NCBI RefSeq assembly: GCF_004216575.1
Contig: NZ_SGWW01000001.1
Location: 310,001-374,000 of the forward strand
Length of the DNA: 64,000 nt
Reading direction: 5' to 3'
Source of the DNA: Microcella putealis
GTDB taxonomy: Bacteria; Actinomycetota; Actinomycetes; Actinomycetales; Microbacteriaceae
Shown here: piece by piece, positions 48,426-56,728 of the stretch
Layout: every line of letters starts with the position of its first letter
How positions within the stretch are numbered: the stretch's first letter is position 1
Made by a program: the position numbers and the translations under genes
Notes under the pieces: generated by a model
Told to the model about the DNA's origin: nothing
The model's input: only the letters and a program-made list of their open reading frames with translations
Databases searched by the model: none

Positions 48426-49336
48426 AGCAGATCCTCCGTCCCGCTGCGCTTCACGTAGATGGCAACCAGCACCAAAATCACGGCCATCAGCACGATCGAC
48501 AGAGCGGCCGCGGCCGGGTAGTTCTGCAAGACGAGGAAGTTCGCCTCGATGACCGTGCCGATCATCGCCGTCTCGGTCGAGCCGAGGAAGTCGCGGGAGG
48601 CGTTGATGTAGTCGCCCGACGCGGGGATGAACGTCAGTAGCGTGCCCGAGATCACCCCGGGCGCCGCGAGCGGCAGCGTCACGGTGCGGAAGACGGTCGC
48701 CGGATTGGCATACAGATCGCCACCCGCCTCAACGAGACGCAGGTCGAGACGCTCCAACGTCGCGTAGATCGGCAGCGTCATGAACGGAATGAAGTTGTAC
48801 GTCAGACCGAACACCACCGAAAAGGCGGTTCCCGTAATCGACTCGCCAGGGCCGAGGAGTCCGATCGCGTTGGCCAGGCCCGCCACGGGGCCTTCAATCG
48901 CGAAAATCTGCTTCCAGGCGAGGGTGCGCAGCAGGAACGAGATGAAGAACGGGGCGATGACGAGCACCAGGGCGAGTGCCTGCAGCAGCGGGAAGCGGCG
49001 CAGGGTGATGCCGATGAAATACGCGAGGGGGAACCCGATCAGCAGCGCGAACAGGCTCGCGAGCGCCGCGTAACCGAACGCTCGAGCCGCCTGCACACCG
49101 TAGGTCTCGAGCACGAAGACGTAGTTCTGCCAGTTGAGAGCCTGACGATACTCACCGAAGAAACCGCCGGGCACGGGCTCTTGCAGGCTGGTCAAGACCA
49201 GCGAGATCAGGGGCGTGACGAAGAAGAGGACAAGGAAGAGGACGCCGGGAAGCAGAAGGAAGAGCGCGATCGGCGAACGCTTACGCGCTGACTCATCGAC
49301 CTTCTGCTCGGCGGCGGAGAACGCGGTGAAGGCCAT
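48422..49336 (-). CDS. potB: spermidine/putrescine-type ABC transporter permease
   Basis: A 304-residue permease. The basic N-terminus leads to six helices, with the EAA loop at VEAGGDLYANPATVFRTVTLP and the PotB-like FIPASGDYINASRDFLGS segment. It starts 3 bases after the end of potA. With potC it forms the membrane channel. Confidence 0.9.
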   Translation of the reverse strand: MAFTAFSAAEQKVDESARKRSPIALFLLLPGVLFLVLFFVTPLISLVLTSLQEPVPGGFFGEYRQALNWQNYVFVLETYGVQAARAFGYAALASLFALLIGFPLAYFIGITLRRFPLLQALALVLVIAPFFISFLLRTLAWKQIFAIEGPVAGLANAIGLLGPGESITGTAFSVVFGLTYNFIPFMTLPIYATLERLDLRLVEAGGDLYANPATVFRTVTLPLAAPGVISGTLLTFIPASGDYINASRDFLGSTETAMIGTVIEANFLVLQNYPAAAALSIVLMAVILVLVAIYVKRSGTEDLL

Positions 49337-49339
49337 GCG

Positions 49340-50563
49340 TTAGCCCTCCTCGAGCTCCGCCTTGAGCTGCGCGCGGCGGCGCGTCGCGATCGACGTCGTG
49401 GGGGTGTCGTCCACAAAGCGCGGCGCGTCATGTTCGACATCGCCCTCGTCAGCGAGCCCGAAGGTGTGCTCTGCCGACCAGCTCAGCCACACTTCGTCGC
49501 CGTCTCGGTGCATGCGCGAGATGCTCGTGTTCTGCTCGAACACCGTGATCGTCGAGTGCCCGGGGAGCGCGATCTCGTATTGCGTGCTCACACCGCTGAA
49601 CGACACATCGGTGATCCGGCCGGGGCCCAGGATGTTCGTGCCGGCCGACTCGGCAACAGCGCCTGTTGACAGGGTCACCTTTTCGGGCCGCACGCCCACC
49701 GTGATCGTGCCGCTGTGGCGCGCGGCGCGGTCTTTCGGGACCACAATGGGCGCACCCTGACTGTCGACCGTGACGCTCTCGGCGTTAGACGACACGACCT
49801 CGCCAGTGAAGAGATTCGACTGACCGAGGAAGGTGGCCACGAACGCCGTGCGCGGCAGCTCGTACAGCTCTTGAGGAGCACCCATCTGCTCGATCTTGCC
49901 CTTGTTCATCACGGCGACGGTGTCGGCCATGGTCATGGCCTCCTCCTGGTCGTGGGTGACGTGCAGGAAGGTCAGTCCCACCTCCGACTGGATGTCCTTC
50001 AGCTCAACCTGCATCTGACGCCGCAGTTTCAGGTCGAGGGCCCCGAGGGGCTCGTCGAGCAGCAGCAGCGCGGGTCGGTTGACGACCGCGCGCGCAAGCG
50101 CTACGCGCTGCTGCTGCCCACCCGAGAGTTGCGACGGGCGTCGACTTGACACGTGGTCGAGCTCGACCAGCTGGAGCGCCGCGTGCGCCAGCTTCTGGGC
50201 GTCCTTCACCCCGCGACGCTTGAGCCCGAACGCGACGTTCTCGATGATCGTCATGTGCGGGAACAGTGCGTAGCTCTGAAACACCGTGTTGACCGGGCGC
50301 TGGTACGCCTTGGTGTCTGTCACGTCCTTGCCGCCGATCAGAATCCGTCCGTCGGTCGGTTCCTCGAGCCCCGCGATGAGGCGCAGGGTCGTCGTCTTGC
50401 CGCAGCCGGACGGGCCGAGGAGGGCGAAAAATGAACCGGCCGGGATCGTGAGATCCAGATCGTCGATGGCCGTGAATCCGGGGAAGCGCTTCGTGATGCC
50501 GACGAGTTCGAGGTCGGCACCCGCTTCCGCGAACTCTCGGGGCGAAACAGCACTGTTCGACAC
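49340..50563 (-). CDS. potA: spermidine/putrescine-type ABC transporter ATP-binding protein
   Basis: A 407-residue ABC ATPase. Walker A GPSGCGKTT is at 50-58, the signature is LSGGQQQRVALARA, and Walker B is LLLLDEPLGALD. A C-terminal TOBE domain (about 280-355) is typical for PotA. The last 50 residues are a charged extension. It follows potD by 45 bases in the operon. Confidence 0.93.
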   Translation of the reverse strand: MSNSAVSPREFAEAGADLELVGITKRFPGFTAIDDLDLTIPAGSFFALLGPSGCGKTTTLRLIAGLEEPTDGRILIGGKDVTDTKAYQRPVNTVFQSYALFPHMTIIENVAFGLKRRGVKDAQKLAHAALQLVELDHVSSRRPSQLSGGQQQRVALARAVVNRPALLLLDEPLGALDLKLRRQMQVELKDIQSEVGLTFLHVTHDQEEAMTMADTVAVMNKGKIEQMGAPQELYELPRTAFVATFLGQSNLFTGEVVSSNAESVTVDSQGAPIVVPKDRAARHSGTITVGVRPEKVTLSTGAVAESAGTNILGPGRITDVSFSGVSTQYEIALPGHSTITVFEQNTSISRMHRDGDEVWLSWSAEHTFGLADEGDVEHDAPRFVDDTPTTSIATRRRAQLKAELEEG

Positions 50564-50608
50564 CGTGGTGTGCTCCTTGGGGTGATGATCGGGCGGCGAC
50601 TGCCGGCG

Positions 50609-51814
50609 CTACGCGCCGAGCAGCACCGACTGGAAGGCGGCCTGGAACTCGTTTTCCTCCTGGGCGGTAAGGCCGCGGAAGATTGCCGTGTTCGCGAGCG
50701 TCTCCTCGTTCGGGAAGATGAGCTGGTTCTCGGCGAGCTCGGGGTCGATGGCCTCCATCGCCTCGCGTGCTCCCTCGACGGGCGTGATGTAGTTCACCCA
50801 CGCGGCGACCTCGGCGGCCACCTCCGGCTCGTAGTAGTAGTTGATGAGCTGTTCCACGTTGGCCTTGCGCGGCGAGCCGATGGGAACGAGGAAGTTGTCA
50901 GCCCAGAGCGTGCCGCCGGCCTCGGGGATCGCGAACTTCCACTTCTCGTAGCCCGCTTCGAAGTTCAGCAGCGTGATGTCACCCGACCACGCGATCGCGG
51001 CCAGGGTGTCCTCGTTGACGAGGTCCTCGGTGTAGGCGTTGCCGCGAACGTTGCGGATCTGTCCGCCCGTGACCTGCTCGCGGAAGATGTCGAGCGCGGC
51101 GTTGAACTCGTCAGCGCTGAAGTCGCCCGAAATGTCGACGCCGTTGTTCAGCATGATCAGGCCGATCGTGTCGCGCATCTCCGACAGCACGCCGACGCGA
51201 CCCGTGAGCTCAGACGACCAGAGGTCGTCGACGCTGCGCAGTTCGCCCACCTGCTCGGTGTTCCAGGCGATGCCGGCGAAGCCACCCTGCCAGGGCAGCG
51301 AGAAGCGGCGACCCGGGTCGAATTCGGGGTTCTGGAGGTCGGGCGACAGGTTGGCCGCGTTCGGGATGTTGTCCTTGTTGAGCTCCTGCGTATAGCCGAG
51401 CTGGATCCAGCGGGCAACCATCCAGTCGGTGAGGCAGACCGTGTCGGCCCCGATGTCTTGGCCGAGCGCGAGCTGGTCGCGCACCGTGGCGTAGTAGGAG
51501 TTGTTGTCGTCAACCGTGATGTTGTAGTTGACCGTGATGCCGGTCTGCTCCTGGAAGGCCTCGAGGGTCGGGTAGCCGCCCTCTTCGTCCTCGTCGATGT
51601 AGAAGGGCCAGTTCGCCCAGTTGATCGTCGGGTCCGACTCGGAGATGTCCTCGGCGGCCTCGACCGCTCCACCACCGGTCGAGCAAGCGGCAAGGGCAAG
51701 CGCCGTGGCTCCGGCGCCGGTGCCCGCGAGCATCGTTCGGCGACTCAACTGGGCCCGTTTGGCCTGCGCAATCAAACGGCGGACCATCGGGTCTTCGGGA
51801 AGCGGACGGTTCAT
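50609..51814 (-). CDS. potD: spermidine/putrescine-type ABC transporter substrate-binding protein
   Basis: A 401-residue binding protein. The N-terminus carries a twin-arginine (SRRTML, Arg25-Arg26) and a lipobox LAAC with Cys44, so it is probably a Tat-exported lipoprotein. The mature part starts with INWANWPFYID, typical of the PotD/PotF group. ATG 51814 has a strong Shine-Dalgarno (AAAGGAGC); upstream open frame is not used. It is the first gene of the operon and divergent from ald. Confidence 0.92.
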   Translation of the reverse strand: MNRPLPEDPMVRRLIAQAKRAQLSRRTMLAGTGAGATALALAACSTGGGAVEAAEDISESDPTINWANWPFYIDEDEEGGYPTLEAFQEQTGITVNYNITVDDNNSYYATVRDQLALGQDIGADTVCLTDWMVARWIQLGYTQELNKDNIPNAANLSPDLQNPEFDPGRRFSLPWQGGFAGIAWNTEQVGELRSVDDLWSSELTGRVGVLSEMRDTIGLIMLNNGVDISGDFSADEFNAALDIFREQVTGGQIRNVRGNAYTEDLVNEDTLAAIAWSGDITLLNFEAGYEKWKFAIPEAGGTLWADNFLVPIGSPRKANVEQLINYYYEPEVAAEVAAWVNYITPVEGAREAMEAIDPELAENQLIFPNEETLANTAIFRGLTAQEENEFQAAFQSVLLGA

Positions 51815-51927
51815 GGCGCTGCTCCTTTGGTCGTTCAGGTACGTCACTGTCCTGGCGGCTGTGGTGAGACTGATACTGACACACGGGCTACGCGTATCGC
51901 ACCCCGTCATGCTCGATTCGTCCATTC

Positions 51928-51949
51928 TGAAACATAAATTTCACGAAAT
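51928..51949. promoter_or_regulatory. AT-rich overlapping palindromes between potD and ald
   Basis: TGAAACATAAATTTCA (51928-51943) and ATTTCACGAAAT (51938-51949) are two overlapping inverted repeats in an unusually AT-rich patch. They lie centrally in the 256-base divergent gap. A regulator such as the Lrp-type AldR could bind here, but no AldR gene is in the window. Confidence 0.4.
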
Positions 51950-51997
51950 CAGCACTTCCAGGCGAAAATGGGTGCGGAATCCATCGTCAAACAGCGC

Positions 51998-52003
51998 TAC
52001 AGT
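51998..52003 (+). promoter_or_regulatory. candidate -10 element of ald
   Basis: TACAGT, 67 bases before ATG 52071. The gene has a Shine-Dalgarno, so a leader of about 60 bases is expected. No clear -35 box is seen. Confidence 0.35.
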
Positions 52004-52070
52004 GGTGCCGCAGCGCGGCGTGGCGCCTCGGCGTTCCCGCGCGCATCCGCACCCCTGATGAGGAGTTCCG

Positions 52071-53186
52071 ATGAGAATCGCCGTCCCTGCCGAGGTCAAG
52101 AACAACGAGTTCCGCGTCGCGATTACGCCCGCGGGCGTGCACGATCTCGTCGCCAACGGACACGAGGTGCTCGTGCAATCCAGTGCTGGCACCGGGTCGT
52201 CTATTCCCGACGAGGCCTACGCGGCGCAGGGAGCGCAGATCGTTCCGGACGCCGCGACCGCCTGGGGCGAGGCCGAGCTGTTGCTGAAGGTGAAGGAACC
52301 GATCGCCTCCGAGTACGGCTACTTCCGCGACGACCTTGTGCTCTTCACCTACCTGCACTTGGCAGCAGAAGAGGCGCTCACCCGCGCACTGCTTGAGGCA
52401 CGTGTGACCGCCATCGCCTACGAGACGGTTCAGCTCCCCAGCCGCGCGCTCCCGCTTCTGGCCCCCATGAGCGAGGTTGCCGGGCGCCTGTCCGTCATCG
52501 TCGGCGCCAACGCGATGATGCGACCGAACGGCGGGCAGGGGCTGCTTGTTCCTGGCGTGCCGGGAACACACCCGGCGAACGTTGTTGTTCTGGGCGGCGG
52601 CGTTGCCGGCACGAACGCCGTGGCGATGGCCGTGGGCCTCGGCGCCGATGTCACCGTGCTCGACACGAACCTGCAGCGACTGCGCGAACTGGACGCTCTG
52701 TACGCCGGCCGCGTGAAGACCATCGCGTCAAACGGCTACGAGATCGATAAGGCCGTCGTGGCCGCCGACCTCGCCATCGGTTCGGTGCTCGTGCCGGGAG
52801 CCAAGGCCCCGAAGCTCGTGAGCAACGAGCTCGTCTCACGCATGAAGCCTGGCAGCGTGTTGGTGGACATCGCGGTCGACCAGGGCGGTTGCTTCGCGGA
52901 CACGCGCCCCACGACGCACGCCGAGCCGACCTTCACGGTGCACGACAGCATCTTCTACTGCGTCGCCAACATGCCGGGTGCGGTGCCCGCGACGTCCACG
53001 TACGCGCTGACGAACGCCACTCTCCCCTACGTCCGCGCCATCGCGAACCACGGATGGCAGGCCGCGCTGCGCGCCGACGCCGCCCTTGCTCTGGGACTCA
53101 ACACACACGCGGGCGAGGCAACAAACGCGGCGGTCGGTGAGGCTCACGGGCTCGCGTCGATGTCTCTCGCTGACGCGCTGGCGTAA
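52071..53186 (+). CDS. ald: alanine dehydrogenase
   Basis: A 371-residue NAD enzyme that interconverts L-alanine with pyruvate and ammonia. The N-terminus MRIAVPAEVKNNEFRVAITP, the catalytic His in FTYLHLAAEEAL, and the Rossmann motif GGGVAGTNAV are all conserved, as is NAMMRPNGGQGLL. The length is that of the family. ATG 52071 follows GAGGAG by 6 bases. It may work with the alanine symporter at 33136 in alanine use. Confidence 0.95.
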   Translation: MRIAVPAEVKNNEFRVAITPAGVHDLVANGHEVLVQSSAGTGSSIPDEAYAAQGAQIVPDAATAWGEAELLLKVKEPIASEYGYFRDDLVLFTYLHLAAEEALTRALLEARVTAIAYETVQLPSRALPLLAPMSEVAGRLSVIVGANAMMRPNGGQGLLVPGVPGTHPANVVVLGGGVAGTNAVAMAVGLGADVTVLDTNLQRLRELDALYAGRVKTIASNGYEIDKAVVAADLAIGSVLVPGAKAPKLVSNELVSRMKPGSVLVDIAVDQGGCFADTRPTTHAEPTFTVHDSIFYCVANMPGAVPATSTYALTNATLPYVRAIANHGWQAALRADAALALGLNTHAGEATNAAVGEAHGLASMSLADALA

Positions 53187-53190
53187 CCGG

Positions 53191-53215
53191 CTCGCGACGC
53201 ACTCACTGGTGCGAG
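53191..53215 (+). terminator. weak hairpin between ald and the FtsK-like gene
   Basis: CGCAC/GTGCG stem (53198-53202 with 53209-53213), extendable by CTCG/CGAG, 5 bases after the ald stop and between convergent genes. There is no T-run. Confidence 0.3.
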
Positions 53216-53224
53216 GCGTCACTC

Positions 53225-55831
53225 TCACGAGGGTTCAGGTGGCGTGAGACTCGGCCAACGACCGCGCTCAAGCCGCGGCGAGGTTGCTTGACCGGGGTCG
53301 ACGAGCCAGACCTCTCCCCGTGCGATCGGAGGCGCCTCGATGCGCGCCCCGAGGAGGGCCCGAGCGTCTGCGGCATCGAGCGCATCGAGAACGATGAGCG
53401 CGGTTCGCCGCAGTTCGGCGAAGAGCCCCCACGCTCGCTGCCAGTCGTCGGGGTGACCGACGATGATCCCTGTCTCGGTGTGGGGCGCGACCGCACGCCC
53501 GGGGTCGAGAGCAACCACGGGCCGATCGGCGGCCACGGAGGCGAGCGCGGACAACACCTGGTGGGGGCGGCTTGAGACGACCGCGAGCACGCCCGGGCTA
53601 TCGAGCGGTGACCGAACGGGCACCGAGACGGGTTCACCCATCCACGGGGAATGGGGCGCTGCCGGGGACGCCACGATCGCGGTGGTCGTGGCGAGCGCTC
53701 GGGGGCTTGCGCTGAACACCTGCACCACGCTGCCGTGCCACCACCCGCGACCAGCGGGGAGGCGGACATCGTGATGACCGCGCGGTGCGCCAGCCGCCGC
53801 GTGGTCATCGGCGTCGAGGGCGCGCAACGCGAGGCGGGCACCAACGCGACCGCTCGCCCACCGTGCCGATGACGAGGCCGTACCGAGATCGACGGCGATT
53901 GCCCCGCGGCGTTCGCGCACGCCGCGAGCCGCATCATCGAGGCGCGCGAGCAGCGTCGCAGCGTGATCGTGCGGCGCTGTCTCGAGCATCGCACCGAGCC
54001 CATCGATCACGACCAGAGGGCGAGCGTCGGGGGCGCACGCAGAGTCAAGTCGTTCAAGCGTGTGGACAGCGTCGACCAGGTTGTCGGGAACCTTCACGAC
54101 CGCCCACCCTGCCGCGCGCCCCGCAGCCGCCACACTGGCCAACGCTGTACTGCGGCCGCTGCCAGGGCAGCCCGTAATCCCGAGCATTCCATCGCGGGCC
54201 GGGCGCCAGAGGGCGGGCGCCCAGCGTTGAGACGCAACGTCGTCCACGAGTCCCCATACGAGCTCATCGTCGTCGGGGCCGCTGCCGCAGGTCGCGACGG
54301 CCGCCGGGTCGTCGCGACTGATCGACACGGGAAGGGGCTCCGACCACGGCGATGAGGTGTCGGCCTGATCGGAGAGGTAGCGCCTCGTTTGCTCTCCGAC
54401 CGCGGCGATGTCCGCGTCGGCGACGAGCGCGGTCTGCACCGCGTGCACCGCTCCGTCGCGCATCACCACCGCCCGCCCGCGCGGCGCTTTATCGAGACCG
54501 ACGACGGGCTGACCGAGCAGTGCGCGAGCGTCCGCCCCATCTGTTGTGCGAAACAGCACGCGGATACCGCAATTCACCGTGATCTGATCGTGCACAACAC
54601 CGCCCGGGCGCTGAGTGCACAACACCAGATGCATACCGAGCGATCGCCCGCGCGCCGACAAATCGGCGAAAACCGGAGTCAGCTCGGGGTGGTTCTGCAG
54701 GAGCGCCGCGTACTCGTCGACCACGATGAGCAAGCGCGTGAGCTCTGATGGCATGTCGGCGATGTCGCGCGCGTGACTCGCGGCGAGCACGGTCTCCCGC
54801 CGGCGAATTTCGGCCCGTAGGCTGCCCAACGCCCGGTCGGCCAGTGCTGCGTCGAGGTCGGTGATCAGCCCGACAGAGGTGGGCAGGGCGTGCAGATCAG
54901 AGAAGGTTGCGCCGCCCTTGAAATCGACGAACAGCACCCGCCAATGTTCGGCCCGACGAGCTGCAGCGAGCGACAGAGCGCGCAGAAACTCGCTCTTACC
55001 GCTGCCCGAGGCGCCGCCCACGACGATGTGCGGACCCTCGGCCACGACATCGAGGTGAAAGGGGCCATCCGCGGTCCGGCCGATGGGCAGGCTGGGGCCG
55101 TTGCTGACCGGCAACTCAGCGAACGTGCAGTGCATTGGCGGCATGGCGGCCGCCTGACGGGAGCGGTGGGCGCGGTATTCAGCGGCGAACGGCAACACCG
55201 CGTCTGCGGTGTGCCGGGTGCCGTCGGCCGTCTCGATGGTGAGGTGCGCAAGCTGCGACACCGTCACGGTCGTCACACCTCGTTGCGGTGGCTCGGCCTG
55301 ACCAATCTCTTCCGTACACCACTCGCGCAGTCGTTCGGCGATTGGACCCGAGCCGACGATGACGAGCGGTGCCCGCGGGACGGTGACGGGCATCCGCGGA
55401 TTCGTCGCGGCAAGAGACGCCAACTGCGCGCGCCGTGCGCCGACCGCATCGGTGACCGGTGGCGGCGCGTCACGGAGGACGCCGCTCGGCCCGGGTGCCG
55501 CACCCACGACCAACGCGTCGTCTGATGCGTGTGCGGCCACGAACGCGTGCAGGCTTTCGTCCGCGTGCGACTGCTCGAGCTGCTCGAGGAATGTCGCGCA
55601 CTCGCGAGCGAATCTCTCGCTGTCGCGGCGCGAATCGCGTCGGGCTGTTCGACGACTCTCAATGCTCGACGCAATGGCGATGATGGGGCTGAGAGCGGCA
55701 AAGACGAGCACGTACGGCGATCGGATGATGAGCCCGATCACCACGGCCGCCACGAGCGGTGCGATCACCGCGATGACCGGAAACGGCGGGCGCGGACGCT
55801 CGGGAGGAGGCTCAGGCAGGCGCAACGTCAC
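53225..55831 (-). CDS. FtsK/SpoIIIE-type ATPase, EccC/EssC-like
   Basis: An 868-residue membrane ATPase. Two helices near the N-terminus (about 17-35 and 39-55) are followed by a linker domain and then three ATPase modules. Module 1 is intact: Walker A GGASGSGKS at 272-280, Walker B LLIVVDEY at 367-374, and CTQRPGG after it. Module 2 has GCPGSGRS (554-561), in which the Walker lysine is Arg, with LVVIDGLG after it. Module 3 (from about 745) has no Walker A. This is the layout of type VII secretion ATPases EccC and EssC rather than of FtsK. No WXG100 substrate gene is in the window. It is the last gene of the Fn3-MoxR-DUF58-TgpA-FHA operon. Confidence 0.85.
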   Translation of the reverse strand: MTLRLPEPPPERPRPPFPVIAVIAPLVAAVVIGLIIRSPYVLVFAALSPIIAIASSIESRRTARRDSRRDSERFARECATFLEQLEQSHADESLHAFVAAHASDDALVVGAAPGPSGVLRDAPPPVTDAVGARRAQLASLAATNPRMPVTVPRAPLVIVGSGPIAERLREWCTEEIGQAEPPQRGVTTVTVSQLAHLTIETADGTRHTADAVLPFAAEYRAHRSRQAAAMPPMHCTFAELPVSNGPSLPIGRTADGPFHLDVVAEGPHIVVGGASGSGKSEFLRALSLAAARRAEHWRVLFVDFKGGATFSDLHALPTSVGLITDLDAALADRALGSLRAEIRRRETVLAASHARDIADMPSELTRLLIVVDEYAALLQNHPELTPVFADLSARGRSLGMHLVLCTQRPGGVVHDQITVNCGIRVLFRTTDGADARALLGQPVVGLDKAPRGRAVVMRDGAVHAVQTALVADADIAAVGEQTRRYLSDQADTSSPWSEPLPVSISRDDPAAVATCGSGPDDDELVWGLVDDVASQRWAPALWRPARDGMLGITGCPGSGRSTALASVAAAGRAAGWAVVKVPDNLVDAVHTLERLDSACAPDARPLVVIDGLGAMLETAPHDHAATLLARLDDAARGVRERRGAIAVDLGTASSSARWASGRVGARLALRALDADDHAAAGAPRGHHDVRLPAGRGWWHGSVVQVFSASPRALATTTAIVASPAAPHSPWMGEPVSVPVRSPLDSPGVLAVVSSRPHQVLSALASVAADRPVVALDPGRAVAPHTETGIIVGHPDDWQRAWGLFAELRRTALIVLDALDAADARALLGARIEAPPIARGEVWLVDPGQATSPRLERGRWPSLTPPEPS

Positions 55832-55921
55832 CCGCGCAGTGCACCAGACAATGTGCCCTCGACCCGCCCCGCCCGTGGTGCCCGCGGACGGCGAGGTTGA
55901 CGGGCCGATGGGGAGGAGCGG

Positions 55922-56728
55922 TCAGCCGATGATGACGAACTGGTCGCCCATGTCGACTCGGGTGCCACGCGCCACGTGGTAGCGCCGACCTGGCTCACAG
56001 TAGCGCGGCAGCTGACCCGGCTCGCGCACAACCGTTCCGTTGCCAGAGTGCCGATCACTCACCCAGAACGCGTCGCCGTCGAAGCCGAACTCGAGGTGGG
56101 TTTTCGACACCGAGCGCGTCGGGTCAGACACGATCACGACGTGGTCGACGACTTCATCCGGCTCCGGTCGAGGATTTCGGCCGAGCAGCCCAGACCCCAG
56201 AACCGTCACGCTGTCGCCCGTGCTGAACTGCAGGACAACAGGGCGCCGCTCGGGGCTCGGCACCGCGTCCCCCCCACGCGCGGCGACCGGCTCCGGTGCC
56301 GACTCGGGCGATGGCACCTGCCGCGCATCTGCCGGAGCGCTCGTCACCTCCGAGCCGCCCTCGCGCGGGAGGGGGAAAAATCCAAATCCCACGGGGGCTA
56401 GTGCGGGGAGGGCCGGTTCCGGCGTCGTGGGTTCCGCCGCGACGGGTTCCGGCAACGCGGGTTCCGGCAACGCGGGTTCCGGCGCGACGGGCGTGCTGAG
56501 CGACGCACCGCATTCGCCGCAGAATCGGTCATCTGGGTGGGGGCGGGTGCCGCACACCACGCACGGCAGCAGCTCGGCGACTGGCCCCGGAGCAGCACTC
56601 GTACCCGTGCTCGCCGTCGGGGGCGGAACGATCGCCGGCGGCGCAGCCGCCACCGCCACGGAACGGCCGCAGCGCCCGCAAAACTGTGCGACGGGCGCGA
56701 GGGGTGCTCCGCAGTGCTCGCAGGTCAT
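55922..56728 (-). CDS. zinc-ribbon and FHA domain protein
   Basis: A 268-residue protein. Two zinc ribbons occupy the N-terminal part (Cys3, 6, 17, 20 and Cys56, 59, 70, 73). A Pro/Glu/Ala linker with PEPAL repeats follows (about 82-110), then an FHA domain at about 170-268. The phosphothreonine-binding residues are present: GRN at 183-185, SKTH at 208-211 and GNGT at 229-232, so binding is probably functional. It overlaps the upstream membrane-protein gene by 4 bases (ATGA). It likely links a Ser/Thr kinase to the ATPase encoded next. Confidence 0.9.
   Translation of the reverse strand: MTCEHCGAPLAPVAQFCGRCGRSVAVAAAPPAIVPPPTASTGTSAAPGPVAELLPCVVCGTRPHPDDRFCGECGASLSTPVAPEPALPEPALPEPVAAEPTTPEPALPALAPVGFGFFPLPREGGSEVTSAPADARQVPSPESAPEPVAARGGDAVPSPERRPVVLQFSTGDSVTVLGSGLLGRNPRPEPDEVVDHVVIVSDPTRSVSKTHLEFGFDGDAFWVSDRHSGNGTVVREPGQLPRYCEPGRRYHVARGTRVDMGDQFVIIG
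56414..56488. repeat. five 15-bp tandem repeats within the FHA gene
   Basis: Units of the type GGGTTCCGGCAACGC begin at 56414, 56429, 56444, 56459 and 56474; two adjacent copies are identical. They encode the PEPAL-type linker repeats, so copy number can change without a frameshift. Confidence 0.7.

Noticed and set aside
56414..56488. 15-bp tandem repeats considered as a CRISPR-like array
   Set aside because: There are no spacers, the units are too short, and they encode an in-frame PEPAL linker.
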